A stretch of 64,000 bases of DNA from Tritrichomonas foetus (lineage: Eukaryota; Parabasalia; Tritrichomonadida; Tritrichomonadidae). Below are positions 1-10,400 of the stretch, in pieces. The notes under the pieces are model-generated. The model worked only from the letters and a program-made list of their open reading frames with translations, ran no database searches and was not told the DNA's origin. Numbering within the stretch: the first letter of the stretch is position 1; every line of letters starts with the position of its first letter. The position numbers were made by a program, and so were the translations under genes. The stretch is taken from assembly GCA_001839685.1 (NCBI GenBank), contig MLAK01000589.1:1-64000 (forward strand). The letters are read 5' to 3'.

Positions 1-636
1 TTCCTGGAGTTTTTTTAGTCAAGTATACAAATATTTGACAAGATATTTAGGTTTTTAAGTAAAAATTAATTTCTATCTGTAACGTACAGAAGGTGAATTT
101 TAGTGATTACTTATATTGAAAAATTGAGAGTTTGGATACAAGAAAAACACTTCACCAGAAAATGCCCTCACAATTTTTTTGAAAACGCTATTATAAAAAA
201 GTTCAGCCCTAGATACAAGAAAAACACTTCACCAGAAAATGCCCTCACAATTTTTTTGAAAACGCTATTATAAAAAAGTTCAGCCCTATGATGATGCATC
301 TCAATCAAACTAATGATTTGAATATAATTAATTTTCATAGAAAAGTCAAAACAGCAAAAAAATTCATTTGATTCTGTTGAATGATTCATTCAAAAATTTT
401 AATGACATTCAAAGAAATATAGAAATTTCAATGCATTTGAATATAGTTGAACACCAAATTCACTGCTTATTCGCTCAGATTTCTTTCAAGTTTTTTTATC
501 AAAAGTACTTTTCTATTCATATACGGTCCCATGCCGTTCTGAAAACCGAATTATAATTTGATATAAATTCAATAATATCATTCAAATTGAACAATTAAAA
601 AGTTTGACAAATCATCAAACAAAAAGTTCCAAAAAA
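1..636. other. 5' intergenic region
   Basis: AT-rich DNA before the first gene. It contains an exact 77-bp tandem duplication, listed separately. The short open frames here have no recognisable protein character. No tRNA, conserved motif or convincing promoter could be picked out. Confidence 0.5.
135..288. repeat. 77-bp perfect tandem duplication (2 copies)
   Basis: Positions 135-211 are repeated base for base at 212-288. Each unit begins gatacaagaaaaacacttc and ends cagccccta-like at cagccct plus a. The copies look identical, so the duplication is recent, or it is an assembly artefact. No coding role is visible. Confidence 0.9.
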
Positions 637-3600
637 ATGTTTTTGCTATTCTTTTTTTGTGCGTCAGCTTTCACACAGACAGCTCCAAGCGGACCCAACA
701 ATGACTCTGACCCAAACTGCGAAACCGGCGACTTCCAATATACCTGCACAGTGACAAATTCAGCGAAAAAAACAGTATATTCGGGTCAGCCAGAAGTTTT
801 AGAAAACAACTGCTTTTCAAATATTCCTCAATCCCTTCCAAAAGAAGGAGGGGCCGCTTATTTCGCCAGTATTCAAATCACATTCAAATCTTGCTCGTTT
901 AATGAGAACATCCACGGAGAAAAGGGCGGCGCAATTTATTGCTCGTCGTGCCCTTCTGTTTCAATTGACAGCTGCTTCTTCGGAAAAAACAAAGCGGCAG
1001 ATGGCGGGGCGATTTATTTCACATCAACCAAATCGCTAATCAAAAGTACAGATTTCGTCAGAAACTCTGCAAACAGTGGTGGCGCAGTTCGTTGTGAGGA
1101 TTCATCACCAATCCAAGAACTCAAGGATTGCGTTTTTTATCTTAATGATGCAGCGAGCGGTTGTTCACTTCACTTTTTAGCTGTCAGCTCAAATGAAGAA
1201 CAAGAACCAGTAAATATTGAAACATGCATTTTCTTCATGCAGTATACTGGTCAACAGCTTTCAAATCTCGAGCTTTTTAATTACAAAACAGTTTACATTA
1301 AAAATTGTTATTTTCTACTGGCATCTAATCAAGGAGTAGACAAAAGTGGAATTCATTTGACATCAAATTACAACTCTGAATCAAAACCAATTGTTCAAAT
1401 AACAGGCCCTGTTTATGTAAATGGCACTGAAGGCACTTTTTTGCTTCAAGATAAAACTTTCATTACTTTTAATTATATATCTGATAAACCGATTTCTTGT
1501 AAGCCAGGAAAACCAGTTCCTCCATCACCACCAACAAACCCAACAGCGTTGCCTATACAACCGACTGAATCTTCTAGTGAATATAACATAGATGATCAAA
1601 GAACCCCAAGTGAGACTCCACCACCTTCAGATTCAGACAAGCCTTCATATACGCCAAGTCCTCCAGAAAAATGCCTACATGTAAGACAGATTGAAATGAA
1701 CAAACCATCAATTATAATCGTTAATTCATGTTTTGAAAATATCCTAGGTAAATCTTTTTCAGGTGGTGCTCTGTCAATTTCTAAAGTTTTACAAGCTGAA
1801 TTGATTTTTTGTAATTTTTCTGGAAATTATGGATATAAAGGTGGAAGTATTTATGCGGAAGATAGTGGAGTAACTTTAGATACTGTTCGAATCTTTGAAA
1901 GCCGCTCTTCTCAACAAGGTGGAGCACTTTTTTATTCTTCATATTCATCAGACACTAAATGTATCATTCGAAATTGTGAAATGTTTTCAAATTTTGCATT
2001 AAAAGGTTGTTCACTTTATATAATGACAAAGGGTGAAGTTTTGGTTGAAAACAGTCAATTTACATCGGCGAGTAGTATAAATATGATTTATATTGGGATT
2101 CATGATGCAATTATTGATTCTATTCGGATTCATATAACAAATTGTATGTTTTTCTGTGATTTATCAAATTTTGCCGGCTGTCAAATCTCTTTAATTAGTA
2201 AAAAAATCGAGTTAGCTGGGTCAAGATTTTTAAGATGTGATGATGCTGCAACAACTGGCTTCTTTTTGGAATACGAAACTGATGATTTTGAAATATTAAG
2301 TTGTTGTTGTGTTGGTGGAGATGAATCAACTTTTCCAGCTGTGAAAGAAAGCCAATCATATTTAGTCAAATTTTATTGTTCACAATATGATGATTTATTT
2401 TGTGCAGAACGAACACCAAGTCAATCACCTGAACCTACAATTCATGAAATAATTTCTGCTAGACGTCAATCTTATATCAATAAGCAAAAAATTCGAATAT
2501 TCCAAGCCATTTTTAAAGATATTTTAACAACAGAGAATGGTGGGGCTTTATATTTTCTAAACTGTGATGGCGTCTCTGTTTCACATAGCGATTTTCAAGA
2601 TATTAAAACCTATGGTGATGGTGGGATCATTTATTCTTCGCAAACACGCATTGAAATTTACACATCAAACTTTATAAGAGGGATAGCAATGAAAGATGGT
2701 GGTGCAATTGCTTTTTTGGTTTCTTCTGGTTTTATTGATGCCATTAGTGTTACTTCTTGTAACTTTGTTGATAATTTTGCAGGAAATGGTGGAGCAATTA
2801 GTATTTATAATTCAATGAATTTATTATTTGAAAAATGCTCATTTTCATATAACACTGCATCAAATTTTGGAAATACATTATATTCACATGGATTAAATGA
2901 TCTGAATTTGAAAATCTTGAATTCATTCTTCTATTCGAAAATTCAATCGGCTGAAATTTATACAACAGCTTTTAAATTCATTAATATGGCTCGTTGTAGT
3001 TTTATTGTGAATAATAATTCTCTAAGCAATGACAAAATTTTCATTATAAGTAGTTATTCACTTCTTTGCATTGATGAATGCTGCTGTATAAATTCATCAA
3101 AACCTTCTCGTGCTTTATCTATTCTTGTTTATGATCCACAGAATCATATTATGTATAATTGTGAAGATCAAATGAAATGCCAGAAATTATTACCAACCCC
3201 ATCTCTCCATACTTCCAAACCTGTTCTAAATACTTTATCTGTAAAAGATCCACCTTTGAATATTTATACTCATTCAATAAATGAAAATAACTTAATTATT
3301 AATAATAATTTAATTGCTAACAGATCAGAAATTATTAAATATAATCAATTTGATACAGTGATTCCAGTTTCAAATCAAGTGTTTTCAGTATATTTAAATA
3401 ATACTCAAAATCTACCAAATACAGATGATAATAATAATGATAACAATGATAGTGACAATAATGATAATGATAGCAATGAAGAAGGTGAAAAAGATCAATC
3501 TGGAACAGATAAAGATGAATATTGTAATGAATTTTATTTAATGCCAACTAAAAATAATTCAAAAATCTCGATATATGATCAGTCACCTCAAACTCATGCC

Positions 3601-4752
3601 TCTCTTGGTTTTATGATCAGTAATTCTAATGTTCAATTAAATATGCTGACGAAATCTCCCAATTTATTCTTAAAAGGAAATGGCCATTTAATTACATGGA
3701 CTGATGATGTAGAAAATGAACTCACTTTCAATAAAATTACCGTTTCAGATAGCGATCCTCTAAAGATCTCAGTGCATGAGAACTTTAAAAGAGTAAATTT
3801 TCAACGAATCGATTTTTATCGTTATGGAACGCTTGATATTTTAGAATCTGCTTCCGATCCAATCGCCAATAAAGTATATATTCATCAAGGGTCAGAAGCT
3901 TCAGTAAATATGATTCATATTAATGAATTACTTTGCTTCCAAATAAATTCTCAATTAAATGTAACTCAAAATATTACTTTTAACAATGAAAATTCCACCA
4001 TAGTTTTTGAATTCAATAAATCATTTAATTTTGAAGTTCCAATGCTGATTGTACCAGTTATCAAAAAACTTCCTTCGAATATTAAAATCAGAGCTAAATC
4101 AGCCATTGTTGTTGAAACAGATGATAAATATTCTAAATTGCTGCAATCAACTGACAGCGAATCTGATTCCCTTTTTAGCTCCATTAATCAATCATCTAAA
4201 TTATTTATAAAAACACTCTTTAATCAATTTTTGAAACCAATTTATAGCGTATTATCGCAATCGAATCCAGAATCCAATTCTACTTCAATGATTAATATGA
4301 CAAATATATTAAACAATGATCAAAAAGAAACTTATTATACTAATGATGATGGTGATGATGATGATGATGTGAATGAAACTGTGAGTCCAACCATTAATAT
4401 AACCAACAATGAAACTATTCACACCAACTCAAGAAATAGTCTAATTGATCTAATTTTGGTCTGCGCTGATGTTTTTGATATTTGTGAAAATATTTCAGAG
4501 TACATCTTTGTTGATGATCCAATGGCTTCCACGAGTTGCTATGTAAATGGAATTAACCAAACTTGTCTCAAAATTCATTTCGATGAATTAACTCCCACTC
4601 CACTCCTCTACATTCATTTGACACCACAGGCTATTGCAGGTGTTGTAATTATATGTATACTTATAATTGTGTCGATGCTTTCAGTGATATTTTTGTTCTG
4701 TGACAAAAGCGTTAAAAAGTATTCAGATATAAGGCTTGGTGAACTTGTCTAA
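637..4752 (+). CDS. Pmp-like beta-helix surface protein, type I membrane
   Basis: A large predicted cell-surface protein of 1371 residues. An in-frame TTG lies upstream at 604, but the ATG at 637 directly precedes a typical signal peptide (MFLLFFFCASAFTQ), so it is preferred. The ectodomain carries at least eleven GGAIY/GGALS-type motifs, each followed by short Cys- and Asn-rich strands. That is the pattern of chlamydial polymorphic membrane proteins and right-handed beta-helices, also described in trichomonads. Three helix blocks are separated by Pro/Ser/Thr-rich linkers, and an Asn/Asp-rich stretch follows. A hydrophobic segment near residues 1333-1354 precedes a 17-residue cytoplasmic tail. 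Many N-x-S/T sites suggest glycosylation. A role in adhesion is family-based inference. Confidence 0.85.
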   Translation: MFLLFFFCASAFTQTAPSGPNNDSDPNCETGDFQYTCTVTNSAKKTVYSGQPEVLENNCFSNIPQSLPKEGGAAYFASIQITFKSCSFNENIHGEKGGAIYCSSCPSVSIDSCFFGKNKAADGGAIYFTSTKSLIKSTDFVRNSANSGGAVRCEDSSPIQELKDCVFYLNDAASGCSLHFLAVSSNEEQEPVNIETCIFFMQYTGQQLSNLELFNYKTVYIKNCYFLLASNQGVDKSGIHLTSNYNSESKPIVQITGPVYVNGTEGTFLLQDKTFITFNYISDKPISCKPGKPVPPSPPTNPTALPIQPTESSSEYNIDDQRTPSETPPPSDSDKPSYTPSPPEKCLHVRQIEMNKPSIIIVNSCFENILGKSFSGGALSISKVLQAELIFCNFSGNYGYKGGSIYAEDSGVTLDTVRIFESRSSQQGGALFYSSYSSDTKCIIRNCEMFSNFALKGCSLYIMTKGEVLVENSQFTSASSINMIYIGIHDAIIDSIRIHITNCMFFCDLSNFAGCQISLISKKIELAGSRFLRCDDAATTGFFLEYETDDFEILSCCCVGGDESTFPAVKESQSYLVKFYCSQYDDLFCAERTPSQSPEPTIHEIISARRQSYINKQKIRIFQAIFKDILTTENGGALYFLNCDGVSVSHSDFQDIKTYGDGGIIYSSQTRIEIYTSNFIRGIAMKDGGAIAFLVSSGFIDAISVTSCNFVDNFAGNGGAISIYNSMNLLFEKCSFSYNTASNFGNTLYSHGLNDLNLKILNSFFYSKIQSAEIYTTAFKFINMARCSFIVNNNSLSNDKIFIISSYSLLCIDECCCINSSKPSRALSILVYDPQNHIMYNCEDQMKCQKLLPTPSLHTSKPVLNTLSVKDPPLNIYTHSINENNLIINNNLIANRSEIIKYNQFDTVIPVSNQVFSVYLNNTQNLPNTDDNNNDNNDSDNNDNDSNEEGEKDQSGTDKDEYCNEFYLMPTKNNSKISIYDQSPQTHASLGFMISNSNVQLNMLTKSPNLFLKGNGHLITWTDDVENELTFNKITVSDSDPLKISVHENFKRVNFQRIDFYRYGTLDILESASDPIANKVYIHQGSEASVNMIHINELLCFQINSQLNVTQNITFNNENSTIVFEFNKSFNFEVPMLIVPVIKKLPSNIKIRAKSAIVVETDDKYSKLLQSTDSESDSLFSSINQSSKLFIKTLFNQFLKPIYSVLSQSNPESNSTSMINMTNILNNDQKETYYTNDDGDDDDDVNETVSPTINITNNETIHTNSRNSLIDLILVCADVFDICENISEYIFVDDPMASTSCYVNGINQTCLKIHFDELTPTPLLYIHLTPQAIAGVVIICILIIVSMLSVIFLFCDKSVKKYSDIRLGELV

Positions 4753-6699
4753 TTTTATTCTATTTTTTTCCCTATTTTTATACATTTTAATGTTATGTAA
4801 ACTGTAATTTTTGTTTATTCTGCATTTATTCTAATATTTTCAGATAAAAAATTTGTTTATATAACTTATTATACACATCTATATCAATAATTTATATCTT
4901 TGTTGAATCATACAACTGCCAATAATATATATTTTATATAGAGTTGTGATTTTTTTTATCCTTTGTGAATTGTCTTTGCCAAATCAATGACAATAATTTC
5001 TACATGTAAAATAAAACAATTTTAAATGAAACATTCCATCGACAATGGCTATAAAAATCATTATCATTCTTGTGTTAAATCATCTTAAGGCTTCATTCGC
5101 TGATATTCTAAATGAAATAAAATTTTATCAATGATATACAAATCGTTATCATGATGAATTCGTCTTTGAAATGAATCTTCATCATCATTACGTAATTATC
5201 TTGATCTTTACTTTGATATTTTTTATCAACCATTTAATTATTAAACAGATAGAACAGTTAGGACGAAATCTCATGTTCATAAATCACTTTCAAATCTTGG
5301 AAATGAAATGATGTAATTGAGATTAAATTCAAACAACGTTCTTCAATAGATATTCTTGATAGTCTCCAATCAAACACTTTTTCCATATAAAAGTTTTTTT
5401 GATTAAAGTTATCATAAATATAGCAATACCAAAAAATATGAGATATTTTAAAATAGCTCATGTTTCTTTGTTATCAAACAGATTCGAATTTCTTTGAGAA
5501 TTGATGTCGCCAAAGCGTTGTCTTTGAGTATTTTAAAATATAAAATAATCTACTATTTTTCAGAAGGCAGGATACGAATTCTATCTTTTTTATAAGAGCA
5601 ATTAGTTTAAAGAGAACGTATGTCACTAAAAGAAAAAATTCATTTTTTATAAATTTGATTACTAAATATAGTAATATATCATATCTCAATTTATTGCTTC
5701 ATTTTATATGGAAACTTATGGAGAAAAACGTATTTTAAAAATTTATTTTTCTGCGAATTTCGATCAAATTCATTCAATTTTTAAATACTCAAAATTATTT
5801 CCATAGAATGATAATATCTCAAATTTCAAACTACAAAAATGTGAATAAAAATAGTATCAATAACTACATGATTCAGTTGTTATATAATTAAAATTGATAA
5901 TTCTAAAGATTCAAGGATTTGGTAAAAAAAGCTTTTTAAGATTTTGTGATATTATATGGCCGTTAAATTCCGTTTATAGAGATGACCGTTTATATGAATT
6001 GGTTTCTATTCAGTTTTAACTAAGTAACTTTCATATTTATTTTTGTTATTAAAAATGTATTAATTATAATTTTCTTCCTAATACACGAATCTAAATGTTT
6101 TGATGGAGACCGTTTATTTCTGAAATCATAATAGCCAAATATGAAAAAACAAAAAAAAATTGGTAATTTGAAATTGGCTCATATTTGGTGATAGTAATCT
6201 CCTAATATAATTATGCTTATTTTCTAAATATCTAAGCGAAAATCAATGGTCGACTTTAACATACATTCTGTTTAAAGTCACTCTATTAGTTTTTTCCGAA
6301 GGCAAGAGCATAAACATCTCAATTTTTTAGGGGGTTCTTTCCAGGTTACAAAAGCAATTTCTATTCTACGTTGTGTTATTTCGATTCAATACTGTGTTGT
6401 GATTTTTCGATTCAATAATATTGATTAAATATCGCTTTTTGAATTTTATTCAAATTTATCGATTCATGGCAAATATTTTGCGTTAAAATTTATTTGCTGT
6501 TATCTCAAAAGTCTGTGTGATCGGCATTTAATAGTTTATCCCTTTATTCAATTTTCTGAGAACAAATTGAGAGAATTGAGATGGACAATCTGCCGTGAAA
6601 CCTATAAGAGATAGTCATCGATGACTGAAGAATACATGAATGGTCAACTCACAAGTTGTTGTAGGTGTGATGACCTTTTTGTCACGTAATAGTTGATTT

Positions 6700-6963
6700 A
6701 TGAAATTTTCCCAATATACAAATCGAAATTTTAATAGCAAAACTGATAAACTACCAAAGCGGTATTACTTATTCAGGTGGAAAGAATATGCTACAATATT
6801 ACTATAAGATAGTGATAATGATAAAATCATTGATTGCTTATTCCAAATTTCTGGGAAACTTCCACTTGATGAAACTCGTCATAATACCAGTATCTTCTAT
6901 GCATTTATAAGTGATTTATATAAATTTCATGCGCCCATCAAAATCCCACGAAAAAGGATATGA
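6700..6963 (+). pseudogene. Possible decayed ORF with one internal stop
   Basis: From an ATG at 6700, one frame stays open to a TGA at 6961-6963 except for a single TAA at 6805-6807. The 88 codons have protein-like composition, with Trp, Cys, His and Pro present and little homopolymer; examples are YYLFRWKEYATILL before the stop and ISGKLPLDETRHNTSIFY after it. The family is not recognised. It could be a relic gene fragment, or chance in AT-rich DNA. Confidence 0.3.
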
Positions 6964-7024
6964 AAAAGAAGTTACCTCATCTTTCGATAATATTCAAAAA
7001 TTAAATTGGTTGTAAAGATAATGT

Positions 7025-7072
7025 ATTGAAAATATAATGCATTGAAAATATAATTTATTGAAAATGAATATG
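7025..7072. repeat. 16-bp tandem repeat, about 3 copies
   Basis: attgaaaatataatgc-like units start at 7025, 7041 and 7057. The third unit has diverged. It is a minor satellite in intergenic DNA. Confidence 0.6.
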
Positions 7073-7498
7073 CTCTGAAAAATTGTGAAATTGTCGCAAA
7101 AATCAAAAATGATCTCTATCAAACTTTTGGAATGATTAAATCAGTCAAAGAAATAAATTTGTAATATTATATCAATCTCTTTTATAAAATTCAAAAATAA
7201 TGGTGGATTTCAATTCTGAGTACTTTCATTCAGGAGGATTGATAACATACCGAATTCATAACGGAAATAAGTGAGACAAGTGTTACAAAAATTATATAAT
7301 TTTAAAGTATTATTCTACTGATAGTGAGATAATCTACTCAGCTTCAAGTTATGACAAGTAAATTCAATTCTCAGAAAAATATTTTTCTATTTTGTTATTT
7401 CCGTGATTTCACAAAATGAATTTTCATTCAAAAATATTCAATGTATTATTTTCACATCACTAATTATTTTTGAGGAATCCAAATCTCTCTCATAACCA

Positions 7499-10400
7499 AT
7501 GTTCTTGCTTTTATTTTTCACAAGTATTTATGCGGTTCGTAAAAAGGTTATTATAAAACCCAACATTACGAGAAGTGCTTTCAATCGCACCAAAGGCTTT
7601 CAAGCCCTTGTGGATAAAAATTTGGTATCAGACGGTAAAGATAGCAGTGTTTCAGGATTTGCTAAATCAGCTGAATTTTATAATGAAAGTAGTGGAAAAA
7701 CCGAACATATTTCAGTATGGTTTGTGAAAGGTGGAACAACAGTCGCCGAAACCATTATAACAGCATACAAAATCGATGAAAATGGAAACAGTGAAGTATT
7801 TTTAGGACCAGTCACATCAACTGGTGAAGATTTAAAGGTAGGATATGTTTTACAACCAGTTGTTCATCATGATTCAAATGGTGTTTATACTGTATATTTC
7901 TTACACCTTACAAAGCAACAAATGAAATTGATAGAAATCACAAAAGACAAATTTACTGCACACCCAATAGTAAATTCCGGAATGTTACATGTTAAAGGAA
8001 AAGATTTACTATCATTTGAAGATGATTATGTTATGCATGCATATATTATAGAAATTGGTACGAAAGGTTCAATGATCTTTAGACAGCCTCTTTTCTGCGT
8101 TCCAGAAGATCCAATCTATTATGCATGCATTCCACTTTTAGCATTAGATATTGAGACCAAAACACTTTCTCAAATAATGATACCAGACATGTTAAATGGT
8201 CGTACAAACAAACTTCAAGACCCAGTTTATTCATTTAACGTTGATGGAGTGAACAAACGAGTTGTTCTTGTTTCAAAATTAATCTATGGTCCAAGAAGAG
8301 CAGAAGATGATGAAGTTTACAAGTATCAATATGTTAACTTTAGTTGTCCAATTTGGTTTAACGGTGTTAAAGGTCATCCAGGAATTCCAGACTCTGAACC
8401 ATCATATTATTCATCATATGATCGTGATTTAAAGACACCTAATGAAGTTCATTACGTTCAACCAGAAGCACCAAAAACACCTGTAAAAATGTTATCGTCA
8501 ACAAATAGTGGAAAATCAGGAAAGAAAACACAAGAGGAAAGTTCGTATTTCATGAGAAGTATTTTGTTTTATCAGCAAGCCTCATTATCAACACATACAA
8601 TGAGAACCACAAATAATGGATTTTGTTTTGGCGAATATTGTACTGTTCCATACCAAATTCCTGCTAATTGGGGAATTGATGGACAATACGAATCGCAAGA
8701 TAATCGTGCTGATTATTCTGATCGGTTTGGAATTCGTGTGATTAAAATTAAGAACAGGGATTATGAAGGTCTATACGAAAAAGTTATTTATGATGATATT
8801 GCCCTATATTTAGATTTGAGAGATATCGGAAAAGATCGAACAGTCTTTAGTAGTTTTGCTGGTGATTGCACAATTGAATTCCTACAACCACCAGTTGTTA
8901 ATTCTGATGGTGTGATTACATTTACATCACTTCCTCTTCAAGTTGTATATCGATGTCGTCAAAATTTCTTAACATATTCGATAACAATCGATCCATCAAA
9001 TACTACAGAAGTTGAAGTCCCTGATGATGTATTATTAGAATTGGGAGTTCCAAAAGAAATCACATTCATTCCAACACGAGAAGTTTTATATGTTATGGAT
9101 GAAATGAATCCAAAGAAAGTCACAGGAGAGTTAAAACCACAAACTGAAGAACTTCTTTTGAAATATGCAGAAGTTGTTAATAAGTATGATTCAGTCGCAT
9201 ATTATACCGGTTTTGATGGTGGAAATTATAATTCTGAAGCATTAAAGTTATTTGTTGATAAACAGACACGACAGGATGTTGAACTTGGACAACAATACAC
9301 AGATGTACACATTAAGCTAAGTGTTATCCCTCTTCCAAATAATCAAAAAGCTTATTTCAATGATACACTATATATTAAAACTGGACAAGGTGCATCGCGA
9401 ATCTCGTCATCATTTGAAATTTTTGGCGTTGATCCTCATGAAAGAACGAATCTTGTCTTTGCTATTAATAAAGACAATGACAACGATGATTCACGAGTTT
9501 TCAAACGCGATTTATTGGTCAAAAACACCGATTTATTCTTCGAACATATAGGTGGAGAGACACATTCTACTATTTTTGTTGAAGGTAGCATGATTCTAGA
9601 AAACAGTTATATTACTCATTCAAATCTTAAAAAAATCAAGTTTCGTGTTACAAAAGGTGCAACACTCGATACAAATTCAATTTCAGACCGTGTTGAAATT
9701 ACTGTCGGTCAACTATCTACAGGAATTCGATATAAATTTGTTAATAATTCTCGGAGTTTTGATGGTGTTGGCCAATCCCGTTATATTGTCCTTGGAAGAC
9801 AACTTGCAGGTTTATCTAAAAATTATCCAACAGACAAAAATCCTTCCAAAATAGAATTGAGTGGTATCGAAGAGAATGTCTTCATGCTCAATCCATTTTC
9901 TTATCAACGTGGCACTACAGCTTTTGTTGATATTTTATACTTTTCAAGTGATATTTCCGATGGACTTGGATTTCCTAACACAACTCTTATCTTTGATCCA
10001 GCAAGAACAAGTGTAAGTAAAGTTCAACTCAATGTTCCACAACAACTTCCTTTCGAAAATGGTGAAAAATTATACGTTAATGTACTTCAAAGACCAGGTA
10101 AAACTATGGAAATTATCCTTAATTTAACCAGTAAATGTCCAATTATTACTAATTCGCCTATCACATGTAGTTTCGGTACAGCTGTTTTAATTCCAACAAT
10201 CAATGATATGGAACAAGCGAAAATACGATTTGATCCATTAGATGGACCATCAGAAATGATATTATTAGATGAAGGTTTTATATTGAAATGCAAAGGAAGG
10301 TCAGCCAAATTCACAAGGGCAAAGAATGTTAGTTTATTTGCAGGTAAAGTTTTATTGAAAATATCAGTTCATTCTTCATGCACCAAGATTAATCAAACAT

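Larger units (their letters stand above)
4753..7498. other. Long intergenic region
   Basis: 2.7 kb of AT-rich DNA between the two surface-protein genes. The only items that stand out are a possible decayed ORF at 6700-6963 and a short 16-bp tandem repeat at 7025-7072. No RNA gene or transposon end was recognised. Confidence 0.5.
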
